The notes: generated by a model not told the origin, from the sequence alone. Shown: positions 37,148 through 51,172, counted from the first letter of the stretch. The stretch: DNA of 64,000 bases from Epiperipatus broadwayi (GCA_028023455.1 JAQFVV010006216.1:1427445-1491444), one strand, 5' to 3'. Made by a program: numbers and translations.

Positions 37148-37470
37148 TTGTAATTATAATTGAAATAATAAATTTAACGGTTTACAAACTATTACAAACA
37201 ATCCTTAAATCTGCAGAAGTACTTTTGATTAATTTCTTAAACCTGCCTCAACTGCCATTAAATTAAAAAAAAAAAAAGCGGAAGCAAACGTCATCAATTC
37301 AAATCCCACGAATCTCGTATTTTAATAATGACGTTTGCTTCCACTTTTTTTTTTAATTTAATGGCAGTTAAGGCAGGTTTAAAAAATTAACCAAAAATAC
37401 TTCTGCAGATTTAAGGATTGTTTGTAATAGTTTGTAAACCATTAAATTTATTATTTCAATTATAATTATA
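37148..37470. repeat. Foldback repeat, arms about 145 bp
   Basis: The left arm (37148-37293) and right arm (37328-37470) are reverse complements: TTTACAAACTATTACAAACA, CTGCCATTAAATT and GGAAGCAAACGTCAT recur inverted. A single-arm copy lies at 55197-55372. The loop side reads CATCAATTCAAATCCCACGAATC, which faintly resembles a tRNA T-arm. I see no coding sequence. Confidence 0.85.
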
Positions 37471-38869
37471 TATATATAAAGGAAAAAAAAAGTCAAATGA
37501 TTAAACTTCAGGATTTGGTGCTATAGTTATTTCTTGTAATACTATTAGTATATGTAGCAGTCAATTACCTGAATAGTTATTATTAATAGATAAATCATAG
37601 AGAGTTGATTTCTTATTTCTGATCTTCCAGTTAACATTAATATAAAAACATTTTTGCTCGTTTTAATTTTATTTATGCATTGCTAAATGGAGAATGAAAA
37701 TATTCTACAAATATTCATTCTTAAATCTCATCATGATCATAAACAAGGTTCAGGGTTAATATTTTTTAAAGATTTTGGTGGCTGATTGGCATTTCAAGTT
37801 CACACTGTTTAGAAAATCCTAATAATATTGCAGTGGTAGGTAATAGTTTTTATAATTGTCATAATATATTTCATTTCAAAAGAGCAAATATATTTTAATA
37901 CAACAAAAAATTATAACAATAAGATCAATCATTCACCCAACTACCATATATGTTATGAATACAATTCAAAAAACAAATAAATTTTATTTGATTACAAACA
38001 TAATTTGCAGATGTCTTCACTAATAATAAAAATAAAACTCATTAATGTCCTAGCATTTGCATGTTATTTGTGCTCTTATTTGTGTTACATAAAATTGATT
38101 TCTCATTACACAGACACACTCACATATGTTGTCAAATTTATACTATCTTCTTTTTTGTATTTTAGTCACTTTTTATTACTCATAGGCTTTCAGATAGTAA
38201 ATCTTCTACATTCTGATTATTATGCTCTTTTCTCTCACATTTGATTCTCTCATTCATTGTATTTCAAATAAAAAGAAAATATTAAATTGGTTTTTAATTC
38301 ATTATCTATTTTCATTTCATTTTTTTTACAAGATAATGAATTTAAGAGAGATATTTCTGGTTAAATCTCTACTGGAATATATATTTGTGAACATTGCTTT
38401 ATCAGTCCCTTGAAATCTTAACATAGCAGTTTTTTGTCTCCTGTCTTACCATTATTTTTTCAAGCTTATTATTATTAGCTAAACATATATCACCAATGAT
38501 TTTGTTACTAGCCAGATAGAAATCATCTTAGAATTAAATAAAGTTTATGAAATGGATGTTCAAGGACTTTTATTTTAACTCTTTCTGGCTATTGCATGCT
38601 AAATAGGTTATGCTATAGGGAAATGGTAATATTTTCCTCTCCTCTTAATAGCATGGAAATTGAAGCATGAATACTGAATTTAAGATGGCAGTCTATATCA
38701 ATTAGGCTACTTCACCAAAAATAATAGCAATAGAAATTTTATATATTTATCTATGAGAGCCCTTCTGATTTATTTTTTAAAATGCAATATTAATGAATGA
38801 AATCCATATTAAAAATTATCATGCTTGATTGACTTATGGGCTACTTGCCATTATCATGTGTAAGGGGTT
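37471..38869. other. AT-rich DNA without recognisable genes
   Basis: The 79- and 63-residue hydrophobic frames near 38005-38413 are what poly-T-rich DNA yields and have no start context or motif. Confidence 0.45.
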
Positions 38870-39738
38870 GCTTTAAATTTTATTTTTATTTCTCCCTGTT
38901 CAATATTTTTCTATTTTCCCAATTAAACATATGTTCACTGTATTTATGTGATTTGTAGTTTTAGATACATCTGACTTTCACTTCTTGATAACACCAATGT
39001 TAACAGACAATCTAAATGAAATCTTCCCTCATATTATAACATCTTTCTAAAGACAGAGCACATTGTAAGATAGTCTAACCTCCACAAAACTTAAACATGA
39101 AATACTAAAAAACTGTAACTACATGGAAGAGCAGATAAGCATGAAATCAGCTGCCATTAAAAATCAATTAAAAGAAAAATGATTAAAGAGTAAAAATAAA
39201 TACATCTAAAAAGCATCAGTTCCTGCATGAACCAATGAACATATGTTCAATTGGGAAATGCAAGAAATGTAAAAAAAAATAAATTAAAAAGCTGCTTACA
39301 TGACAATGACAAATAATCCTATAAATCAAGTTAATGTCACAATATATAATGCTTGGAAATTATCCATTAATCTTGCAATTAAAGTACTCTCAAACAGGTG
39401 TACATATTTATTTTTAGTCTTCAATCATTATTTTTCTTTTAATAGATTTTTAATGGCTGCTGATTTCACAGTTTTCTGCCCTTTCATGTAGTTACCGTTT
39501 TTTTAGTATTTCATGTTTAAGTTTTGTAAAGATTATATTATCTCACAATGTGCTCTGTCTTTAGAAAGATGTTCTAATATGAGTAAAGATTTTATTTAGT
39601 TTGCATGTTATCTTAGTATTATTAAGAAGCAAAAGACAGATGTGTCTACTCTAAAGTAACAAATCATATAAGCACAGTAAACATATGTTCAATTGGGGAA
39701 ATAAAAAAATATTGAACAGAGAGAAAAAAATTAAAAAG
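38870..39738. repeat. Foldback repeat, arms about 330 bp
   Basis: The left arm (about 38878-39200) and right arm (about 39405-39738) match in reverse complement: CTGTTCAATATTTTT with AAAAATATTGAACAG, AACATATGTTCAATTG, and AAAGACAGAGCACATTGTRAGA. The loop of about 200 bases holds another piece with GAACATATGTTCAATTGGG. No coding sequence is recognised. Confidence 0.8.
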
Positions 39739-39809
39739 ACAATTTAATTCTATAATTTAAAAATCATCAGTTAGATTCCCGTGCTAATATTGTTATTGAT
39801 AAAATCAGC

Positions 39810-39850
39810 ACGTGACTGATGAGAGCATTGTTATAAATTTGGTAAAATAT
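39810..39850 (+). ncRNA. Hammerhead-like motif, strongly decayed
   Basis: CTGATGA (39816-39822) is followed by GAGCATTGTT and then AAATTTGGT where GAAACTGGT would be expected. The resemblance to the 48.7-kb motif may be chance. Confidence 0.2.
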
Positions 39851-42800
39851 AAATCAAGTTGAATTTACTAAACACATTTAATAATTAAACTAGATGATGG
39901 AAATAGTTCAATATATAAATAAAAACATATACATATGAAACAATAACTTCAACTGATGCATTAAACCGTTGCTTGGTTTTTAATTACTATAAATTAAACG
40001 TTCACACGGACACACAAAATACAATTTAAATAATATATTAAGAAATAAAGTTATGTATCAATGTAAGATTTGGTGGACACATGTAAATAAGGATTACATT
40101 AATTTTTGAAATAATTTCTTGTTAAAAAAATAAATTTTCATTTTTTTATGCATTTCAATGATTAAAAAACTCATTAAGTTTATTATTATGTATCACTAAA
40201 TATTTAAGCTGCTCAAATAAATTGTGTTTAGAGGATAAGAATCAAAAGCAAACTACCGCTGGCAAAAATCAAGTTGTCGCTTGATTGCTTATCCCCTTAA
40301 CTTATCTTCAGACACAGAACTTAACGTAAATACAACGTAGTAATTTAAAAAAAATGACCTAGATTTTTGATTAAAATAAACAGTCATTTGTGTTATAAGT
40401 CTTTATAGTTGAACTTTTAATCAAAGTATTTGGCGAACTGAATCATTGGTAAGCAATTCTAATTTAAATGGTTCTTTTAATGTTTTCAAATTTCAATTAA
40501 ATTATTTCCCTAGATACTGAATTTGATGTAATGAAGACAAAAGAAAAAAAAACTCTTAACTTGTTTCCTTGTGTACAGAATACGAATTTCAAACTTAAGA
40601 CTATTAAAGAATCTCTGACTTTATTATAAAAATCTCTGTGGAATTTGAAAAGATAAATCTACAGTAATTTTTTTTTTTTAGTTGTATAAAAATAAGTTTT
40701 ATTACTTATATACATATTATAAATAAAATAAGATTTATTTTTTATTGAAATTCTAATAATCTTTCAGTTTGTATTTATTTCAAATTTCAATTAAATTATT
40801 TCCCCAGATATCAAATTCGATGTAATCGAAGACCAAATAATAATAATAATAATTTGTTTCTTACAAATAATTCAAAGATGTTTCAGATCTATAGTTGTCA
40901 TCTATTGCCTTTTTAATAAATTCATCTTAATAAATAATAAAAGATAAATAATCATGATGATGATGATGTTGGAAACAATGATGCGAATATTATTTGAAAA
41001 CTTTTAAAATATAAATCACCAGAGTATTTTTTAAAATTTACTTTTTAGCAAATATTATGGATTTAATTGTATAATTTTAATAAAAACAAGTTTGTTTTTT
41101 TCTTTAAAAAAAAAACGTAAAATAAGATATACAAAAACAAGTCTCAAATAAATCAATTAATTCATTTCATGGCCATTTTAATTAAAATGCTATATATTAT
41201 TCTTTATTAAAAACAGTACTTTTACTACACAACCGTGTATTGTAAGCTTGAGTAATCAAACAATTACTGTTCCTAATGTAGGTTTTGAAAATAAAAAGAA
41301 TATACAATAGAGTATTATTTTAAATATTTTTTTTATCAGTGCATCCCTCATCTTTCTTCCTCAGATGAAAATTTGACGTCCCACTATTTGTTTTGACATT
41401 GCCTAAATTATAAATATTAGTATGTAAGAATATTTATAATAAAAAGATAGTAATTTTAATTAATGTGTAAATTTATATTTCCTAATATTTTTGTATTCAA
41501 CGCATATGATTTGAAATGAATTTTTTAAAAAAAAAATTGATACAAACAAAAACAATTTACTTTATTTATTTTTAAATATTTATTTTTAAAAAAAACAACA
41601 CACAACTTATTATCCAAAAGAGAATTTCATAAAAATTTCATGACTCGCTAAGAGATTATGATCCATAGGTTGAGCACCAATCAACTACATCACAAGCATC
41701 CAATAGCACAAAAAAACACTTATTGATGAATAAATGTGATATAGTGGAGAAATGCACTAATTAAAACCAAAAACTTAAAAATTTAGTATTATTACTTATC
41801 TTCATTAATACAATTTTTATGTTGTCATATCAATTATTGATATTGCATTTATTATTTATAAATATTATTGTGGTCTGCATCCACAAATGTCTTACCTCTT
41901 AAAATTTTTCTCATTTCTAAGGATTTGATTTTTAGATTAATATTCAAATAATTATTTGGTTTGTTTTATATTATTATATGACATAGAGAATTCCCACAAA
42001 TGCTCTATTAATCTATAGACAAGTATATATACTCATTAAAATTTAAAATTATTAAAAGCATAATGATTTCTCATTAAAAAAAAACAGTTTTATAATAGTG
42101 ATTATACATACAAAATTTTAAATTGTATTAAATAAACTTTTATTTATAAAAATCATATTAAAAATATATTGAAGATTAGGTTATTAGAGATGATGATGAA
42201 CATATTGAAAACAATCATTATTTACTTAATATGGTTTTGATTAGAATAGTTTTCTTTTAGACTTGATAACTGATTGTATTGCATTTATAGAAATGTAATA
42301 ATTAAAAGTGTTTGTGTATGAATGTAATATGATATAAATCTTCTTTAATAGTACCTTATGTCGCACCCCATACTGCTATCTTAATAAATTGAGAGCAAAG
42401 AAAATATTTTCTGGATTGATTCTGAAATAAAAAAAATATCAAGTTCATTGAATAAACTCTGTGGTGCTATAACTGCTTATTTGGTACTTGAACATAATAC
42501 GATTCACAAGCAATTAATCATATGATTATTTTTTATATAACACTTCTTCTTAATTAATTTTTGCACTATTTAATTCTACTAATATATATTTCATGTAAAA
42601 ATTTTTTTAGATATATTAAATAAAGAAAATTCACAATGATTTAAGTAAGAAAGTAAATGAGAAGGCAAGCACATACATAATTAATAATTGTGATAATTAG
42701 TAAACAAATTAATATATTTTAAGATCTAGATTAAAATAAAAATAGACAAATTGCAGAGATTATTAACAAATGTGACATTGTCTTCTATGTCCTTGAACTT

Positions 42801-43560
42801 TTATAGCAATGCTTTGGTTATAATCAGATTCAAACTATGGATATTATAATGCCAATATTATTATTTAATTTCATTCAGTATTCATAAATAGAAAACCAGC
42901 TCTAAACATTATTTTTAACCTGGTCAACTGCCAGCTTTTTTGGGTCAGTCCAAAAAAAATCCAAATTTTTTTTTAGTAACAAATGTCACTACTTCATTTC
43001 CCCCCACTTCTAGTCACATTACAAATATCTAACCAACATAATTATTTAGAGCTTGTTGAATAGTTAAGTGGTAAGTAATGTATCATGATGAGACAGTTAT
43101 ATTTTATCTTAACAAGCAATAATTTGTAACAAGCTGAGCATTTCCACTCAAGAAAGAGGAAGCACATCTTACTACGGTCAGACCTAGGGTCTTCTGGTAG
43201 GATGCCATCAATGGTACAATGAAATACATAACTTATGATTATATCTACCTCCAAGGGGTTAGCTCTGTATTTATTCATTAAATATAGATACAATTTGGTC
43301 TAGTTCATCTACATCTCACCCCCCTTTCTGACTCCCTTATACCCCAGAAATCAAACTCAGTGAAAAGGTAAGTTAACAACTGGTGCATCTCTATATAGGT
43401 TACTATCAGTTTAAATTTTCACCAAAGCATATTTCAGTGTTAATATATGAGTGAAGTGTATGTATGTACATCTCCTAAATTACTGGTGGATTAGTGAATG
43501 CAAGATGATTTTAATAAACTAGAAACCAGTTTAATATGAATAAATTCTACAAAATTTATT
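39851..43560. other. No gene recognised
   Basis: Mostly AT-rich. A small imperfect hairpin lies at 40233-40294 (GGATAAG...CTTATCC with an internal ATCAAG/CTTGAT stem). A related pair of strings, TTTCAATTAAATTATTTCCC, at about 40489 and 40787 marks a short duplicated segment. Less AT-rich sequence at 42900-43500 has no identifiable exon. Confidence 0.4.
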
Positions 43561-44713
43561 CATTATCAACCATTATCAATCCACTTCAGGATGGTCTCTC
43601 CAAATTCAGTACATCTTTTCTGATCTTTAGCTTCTCTTCTCCACATCACCCTTGCATACTTTCATATTTCATACTTTCATCTGTAATATGGTCTCTTTCT
43701 GGATTATTTACAATCTCTTGAAATCCAGTTTAAGATTTTAATTGGCCAACCATTATAATCTCTTCTAGCAATGTGCCACTCCAATTCCACTTCAGTTTTT
43801 AATTTTTTCAATGAGATCAGTAACACCTGTTTGTTCTCTTACCCATATATTGCATTTTTGATTTCTTCTTGTTACTCCTAACATGCATATCTCCATACTC
43901 CTTTGAGTGGTCTAAAGTATCTGCATTGCTCTTCTATTAAGTGTCCAAATCTCAGATCCATAAGTAAGAACTGGTAAAATACATTTATTAAAAACCTTCC
44001 TTTTCAAGGACATAGGCATATTTCCTTTTAGTATCAAACTATTTCTACCAAGAGCACTTCAATCAACTTTAATTCTATGATTAATTTCATACATTATGTT
44101 TCCATCTGTATTAATAATCTGACCAAGGTATTTGTAGTTGTTAATTTTTTCTAACTCATCATAATCAATCTTTATTTTCATATTTTGAAAAAATCCATTG
44201 AACATTATTTTAGTCTTTTTAACATTTATCTTTAATCCTACTTTCATCTGATAACTTCTGCAACATTTCCTGCAGCTCTAAAGCATTATTTGAAAAAACA
44301 ACTACATCATCTGCGAAATCTAAATGACTTAAATAATCTCCATTTATTTTCACTTCTTTAGCTTCCCATTTTAATTCACAAAATACTTCTTGCAGCACTG
44401 CTGTAAAAAGTTTCGGAGATAAGGAGTCACCCTGTCTTACACCCCTCCCAATGTGACTTTCCTAGTATTATTATGTAATCTAATTGTTGCTGTTGCATTT
44501 TTATAAATATTCTTTAAATATAACAATATCCTGGATCTATACCTTGATGATCCAATGTTTTAATTACTGAAGAAGTGTTTATAGAATCAAATGCCTTTTC
44601 ATAATCTACAAATCCAAAGCATAATGTCAACTCATATTCATTTGTCCTTTCTATAACTTCTCTCAATACCTGGATATAATCTACTGTACTAATACCACTT
44701 TTAAATCCAGCTT
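43561..44713 (-). pseudogene. RTE reverse transcriptase, C-terminal half, broken
   Basis: The minus strand preserves part of motif B (QGDS near 44430), the FADDVVVF-type motif C region near 44310, KINVKKTK and YKYLGQIINTDG, then the C-terminal tail. One uninterrupted piece of 62 codons (44059-44247) covers the region after motif C. Frameshifts and stops elsewhere make it a pseudogene. Confidence 0.75.
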
Positions 44714-45036
44714 AGTTGGAGATGGAATTATTACTATAAAAAGATATGACATCATGAAATGGGTAGGAGATTTCTATGAAGAATTATATAGTAATAAAAA
44801 ACAAGTACCTTCTATATCTATTATATCTTCTGAATTGACCATAATTTTAAATGAAGAAGTGAGTCATGCAATTAAATTTATCAAAAAAGGAAAGTCTCCA
44901 AGTAATGATGGTATAAATTGATATAATAATAGAAACAGGTGAAGAAATAGAAAAAATGTTAGAAAAGTTATATACCAAATGTCTAAATGATAAAGATGTC
45001 CAGATGATTGGAAGAATGCAGTATTAATATTAATAC
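43561..45036 (-). mobile_element. RTE copy with 5' inversion (twin-priming structure)
   Basis: From 43561 to about 44713 the minus strand corresponds to the 3' part of the RTE at 20.2 kb (about positions 22030-23191 there), with several frameshifts. From about 44720 to 45036 the plus strand corresponds to the segment 21575-21896 of that copy. The 5' part is therefore inverted relative to the 3' part, and about 130 bases between them are missing. This is the structure expected from twin priming. ATTTATT flanks both sides (43554-43560 and 45037-45043) and may be the target duplication. Confidence 0.85.
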
Positions 45037-45043
45037 ATTTATT

Positions 45044-45595
45044 AAATAACAAAATAAAATAAAACTCTTCAACAAGAATAAAATAGTATAATTATATGCA
45101 TCAGGGATGGATTTCTACCATAGCAATAATTGAATATATGACATGGCATAAAATTATTTACAAAGCCCAAAAAAATTCATTATTATTAAAATGATCATGA
45201 AGCTAACTAGCTAATTTAAGATTAATGGTGTTTGACCTTCTAGGGACCACACTAACTATATATAATTTTCTACTGTAGATAGAAAAGAGCATTTGTACAA
45301 GAAGAAGAATCATTTACACCAAAAAAAAGTAAACATATAATGATTATTAGTTAACAACAAATAAATAACGCAAACTATGTTCTGTAACATAATCTTAAAG
45401 ATATTATCTTACCCCATATTATGATGATCAATGTCATGTAAAACCAATCTAAACTTTATTTAAAACATAAACAAAAAAAATCTTAACTATATGATTCCCC
45501 CCTCTTTCTGTTGCTTCCACTTATAATGAACTCTTCCAAGTTATAAACATTTACACTTCCAAGTGTGGGAATAAAATAAAAAGAATTTTACAAAC
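45044..45595. other. No gene seen
   Basis: AT-rich sequence between two mobile elements. Confidence 0.5.
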
Positions 45596-45608
45596 ATATC
45601 TATATATT
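45596..45608. repeat. Target-site duplication, left copy (13 bp)
   Basis: ATATCTATATATT is identical to 46995-47007 and brackets the HHR array exactly. It is AT-rich, so chance cannot be excluded, but thirteen perfect bases at both junctions is strong. Confidence 0.8.
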
Positions 45609-45764
45609 AAACCATTAAGCATCACATGATCACATTTCCTATACTAGCACATTAATTGTTGATAAACAGGGCAAAACTCTCCATACAGTATTGCCACCTG
45701 TGCTAAACAGAGTAATCAATGGATGCCAGAAGGCTTGTGCATAAAATCCCTATCTAATGCCTAC

Positions 45765-45812
45765 TCATCCGATATCCCCAGACTAGTTTCTGGCTTGTGG
45801 CCTTCGTCATCT
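45765..45812 (-). ncRNA. Hammerhead ribozyme, 5' core deleted
   Basis: On the minus strand ATGACGA, the GGC/GCC stem and GAAACTAGTCTGGGG match the plus-strand copies. A deletion of about 45 bases, relative to the other units, removed the 5' strand of stem I and the first core C, so this copy should be dead. Confidence 0.6.
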
Positions 45813-46383
45813 AATGCAACCCTCTAGCAAACATCTTTTATCTCCACTTAACTACAAAACTATGAGAATGAAATTGAAAACACAAAAAATATTTTCAATC
45901 TAAGCTCAATAGCTTATATAGTCATATGGGTCTGAACTCAGTTCAGCAACCATACATTTTGGTGTCTTTGGCCCTTTTACAACCATAGCCACCACTATCC
46001 TATTAGGCAGGATTGGTGTTAAACCATTAAGCATCACATGATCACATTTCCTATACTAGCACATTAATTGTTGATAAACAGAGCAAAACAATTAATGTGC
46101 TAGTGTAGGAAATGTGATCATGTGATGCTTAATGGTTTAACACCAATCCTGCCTAATAGGATAGTGGTGGCTATTATTGTAAAAGAGCCAAAGACACCAA
46201 AATGTATGGGTGCTGAACGGAGTTCAGACCCATATGACTATATAAGCTATTGAGCTTAGATTGAAAATATTTTTTGTGTTTTCAATTTCATTCTCATAGT
46301 TTTGTAGTTAAGTGGAGATAAAGGTGGTTGCTAGAGGGTTGCATTAGATCCTAAGATCTAGATGCAGTGCTCTTAGATCCAAA

Positions 46384-46430
46384 GCTCCTCACTGACGAAG
46401 GCCACAAGCCAGAAACTAGTCTGGGGATAT
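46384..46430 (+). ncRNA. Hammerhead ribozyme, copy 1
   Basis: The core CTGACGA is at 46392-46398 and GAAA at 46412-46415. Stem II is GGC/GCC with loop CACAA but is closed by an A-A mismatch where G-C is usual. Stem III is only A-U and C-G around a UA loop (ACUAGU), followed by cleavage-site C (46421). Stem I pairs UCCUCA with UGGGGA, six pairs including one G-U. All invariant core bases are present. A very short stem III is known in PLE hammerheads, which often work best as dimers, and this motif does occur in tandem. Confidence 0.7.
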
Positions 46431-46839
46431 TGGATGAGTAGGCATTAGATAGGGATTTTATGCACAAGCCTTCTGGCATCCATTGATTACTCTGTTTAGC
46501 ACAGGTGGCAATACTGTATGGAGAGTTTTGCTCTGTTTATCAACAATTAATGTGCTAGTATAGGAAATGTGATCATGTGATGCTTAATGGTTTAACACCA
46601 ATCCTGCCTAATAGGATAGTGGTGGCTATGGTTGTAAAAGAGCCAAAGACACCAAAATGTATGGGTGCTGAACTGAGTTCAGACCCGTATGACTATATAA
46701 GCTATTGAGCTTAGATTGAAAATACTTTTTGTGTTTTCAATTTCATTCTCATAGTTTTGTAGTTAAGTGGAGATAAAAGGTGGTTGCTAGAGGGTTGCAT
46801 TAGATCCTAAGATCTAGATGCAGTGCTCTTAGATCCAAA

Positions 46840-46886
46840 GCTCCTCACTGACGAAGGCCACAAGCCAGAAACTAGTCTGGGGATAT
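46840..46886 (+). ncRNA. Hammerhead ribozyme, copy 2
   Basis: Same as copy 1, 456 bases downstream: CTGACGA at 46848-46854, the GGC/GCC stem, GAAACTAGTC and TGGGGA. Two identical motifs spaced one unit apart could release a unit-length RNA of about 455 bases if both are active. Confidence 0.7.
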
Positions 46887-46994
46887 TGGATGAGTAGGCA
46901 TTAGATAGGGATTTTATGCACAAGCCTTCTGGCATCCATTGATTACTCTGTTTAGCACAGGTGGCAATACTGTAAGGAGAGTTTTGCTCTGTTT

Positions 46995-47007
46995 ATATCT
47001 ATATATT
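46995..47007. repeat. Target-site duplication, right copy (13 bp)
   Basis: Identical to 45596-45608. Confidence 0.8.
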
Positions 47008-47990
47008 GTAAGAATACATAACAAAATCAAAGCTTTCATTCAATCATCTTAGTTAATGTTCATGAGTTCAGTAACAATCTCTTTAGGGATACTATCTATC
47101 TCCTTTTTGACCACTCTCCTTGGGTAAAATATCCATTGCTCAATAGAATCCTTACATAATGTGATCACAATAACATTGCATCAATTCTCTCCAATTGTTC
47201 TTCCTCTTGATCCATGTAGATATTTAGCATAGGACAATTGATGTTCCTTTAGGCATTTCACAAGTAACTAACTGATGTCATGCACTTTCTAGGTTCGATG
47301 ATGGCACTCAGTCCTATGACAATATTAATTTAGTCCAGAATACATTGTACAGCAATTTATAATAGAATTAAATTTTCTCCATTTGTGGGTTGAGCATTTA
47401 ATAAGTTTATACACAATAAAAATTACTTCATCATTCTGTTTAATTGCAGATGATGGCTTATTCCTCTTCTGTTTGCCTTCAAATAATATTGTTATTTCTC
47501 CAATATCAATTTGAAAAGGATCCACTTAGTTTATTAAGCTGTATGAATTTACCAAACTTCTCTTAATTCAAATGTCAATTTAATTTATGATTTTATGTTA
47601 ATTAACTTCTATCTTCAAGTCAGAATATTCAAATGAGGCATCCATTTTTCTTTACATTCAAAAAATTCAATCTTTCACTGATTTCTATGGTTAATGCACT
47701 GATAAAAAAAAGTAAAGAAAATGCAAATGAACTGTGTTTGCTTTTATACTGAGCTTAGTTTCCAGTATTTGCTAAAAACTTTTCCATTTCCTTGGACACT
47801 GCTGCAGTTGCCTATTGTTGTATAAATTACCTTGATAGTAGTTAATTTAAAGAATTACATGATGGATTTCTAATTTTATTTTCCACATTTGGTTGCTTAG
47901 TGATTAGCTTGACATTGGGTCATCATTATACTTACTTAGTCTCTGTCTCAATTCGTGACATACAAGTTGATTATTACTCTACTATTAGTA
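47008..47990. other. No gene recognised
   Basis: Moderately AT-rich. A 66-codon minus frame at 47325-47525 (FQIDIGEITILFEGKQKRN) has fair composition but no recognised motif or repeat partner. Confidence 0.35.
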
Positions 47991-48059
47991 TATATATATA
48001 TATATATATATATATGACATTTTGCAGGTTCATCCGTGTTAAAAAAGATTAATTACTGA

Positions 48060-48105
48060 TATTCCAACATTTCAACTTGGACACACAAGTCATCTACTGG
48101 GTGGT
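48060..48105 (-). ncRNA. HHR-like hairpin in PLE terminus
   Basis: The minus strand reads AGTAGATGACTTG, TGTGTC, CAAGTTGAAATGTTGG. A six-pair stem (GACUUG/CAAGUU) stands directly before GAAA, as in a hammerhead stem II. The 5' core is not a proper CUGANGA. The copy at 59.8 kb preserves the same stem and GAAA. Confidence 0.35.
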
Positions 48106-48230
48106 AAAAGGTAAAAAGACAGTTGTAGGGACACTACAATCACTGATATGAATAAATGTTAAAGTTCCACCAATAGCAAAAATGTTAAATTTAAGAATGT
48201 TTTTTTAGGAGGAAGTTTGCATGTATCATC

Positions 48231-48503
48231 TCATTTATTGATACAATCTGGCCCTTTAAGTATCTCAATGGCTTCTCTAATTTTGCACTGGTAGAGATTA
48301 TTACATCTGGATATGATCCTGGTACTAGAAAAATCAATTTTATGACCTGAATCTATAGTATGAAGTGAAAGTGCTGATGATGATGAGTGTTGTTTAACTG
48401 CATTAGCATGCTCATCTCTTCTAACATTGATGCGACAATTACTCATACCTATGTAAGAAGCTTTACAATTTTTACATGAGATTTGATAAAAAAATTTTAA
48501 CAT
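48231..48503 (-). pseudogene. PLE GIY-YIG endonuclease domain
   Basis: The 90-residue frame reads FFYQISCKNCKASYIGMSN, then INVRRDEHANAVKQH, and ends REAIEILKGPDCINK. SYIGMS is the YIG strand, RRDEH the conserved Arg/His helix, and REAIEI contains the catalytic Glu. The first G-I-Y strand is degraded (FFYQISC). The reverse transcriptase is absent, so this is a 5'-truncated copy. The domain normally nicks DNA to start insertion. Confidence 0.75.
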
Positions 48504-48576
48504 GGATGAAACTGCAAAATATGTCTTTTATATATGCAACCCATGAAAATCTTTGTTTCAACATATATATATAATA

Positions 48577-48783
48577 TAAAGAGCCTGCTACTAGCTCTAA
48601 ACAAGATTAAGTTTTTTTTATGATAAATGCTACAAGAGAAAATACATGAAGCTTTTATCTATGATGATCTTCATCCCCAGACCAGTTTCGAGCTATGGCT
48701 CTCATCAGTGAGGAGCTAGGACATAAGATTCAAAATATCATAAAAAAAATTAAGCTTGTTTAGAGCTAGTAGCAGGCTTTTTA
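48577..48783. repeat. Small foldback repeat enclosing a hammerhead
   Basis: Arms of about 45 bases (48577-48621 and 48736-48783) share AAAGAGCCTGCTACTAGCTC, AAACAAG and the A/T run in reverse complement. The HHR lies between them. It looks like a collapsed relative of the larger HHR foldbacks. Confidence 0.8.
48671..48718 (-). ncRNA. Hammerhead ribozyme with complete core
   Basis: On the minus strand stem I is UCCUCA with UGGGGA (six pairs, one G-U), followed by core CUGAUGA (complement of 48703-48709), stem II GAGC/GCUC with loop CAUA, then GAAA (complement of 48686-48689). Stem III is A-U and C-G with loop UG (ACUGGU), and the cleavage-site base is C (complement of 48680). Every invariant base of a type I hammerhead is present, including the G-C pair closing stem II. 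Self-cleavage after that C is predicted, with the caution that minimal stem III monomers are often slow. It belongs to the same broad family as the 46-kb copies and PLE terminal hammerheads. Confidence 0.8.
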
Positions 48784-48789
48784 TATATT

Positions 48790-51172
<2,383 letters not shown>

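Larger units (their letters stand above)
45609..46994. mobile_element. Hammerhead-bearing array of 455-bp units (retrozyme/PLE-terminus-like)
   Basis: The insertion comprises one unit in minus orientation (45609-46089, slightly more than one unit long) followed by two plus-orientation units (46090-46544 and 46545-46994; period 455). Each unit carries a hammerhead motif. No ORF of note is present. A perfect 13-bp direct repeat flanks the whole, so it was inserted as one piece. Known animal retrozymes and PLE terminal repeats are tandem, short, non-coding and carry type I HHRs with very short stem III, which is what is seen here. Movement would need a PLE reverse transcriptase supplied in trans; this is inferred. 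Confidence 0.8.
48010..48560 (-). mobile_element. Penelope-like element 3' fragment
   Basis: A minus-strand GIY-YIG domain (48231-48503) is followed on that strand by a terminal sequence (48200-48010) that is also found at 59720-59935. A short inverted piece of the same terminus (TTAACATGGATGAAACTGCA, 48497-48545) lies on the other side. Both ends adjoin (TA)n. The layout, coding remnant between inverted termini next to TA tracts, is the same as in the PLE remnant at 11.7 kb. Confidence 0.7.

Noticed and set aside
37295-37320. tRNA gene or tRNA-derived SINE head at CATCAATTCAAATCCC
   Set aside because: No D-arm, anticodon arm or acceptor stem, and the motif is at the wrong end of the repeat for a SINE promoter.
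38005-38413. Hydrophobic ORFs as membrane protein exons
   Set aside because: T-rich DNA gives Leu/Phe/Ile-rich frames by chance; no splice context or balanced codons.
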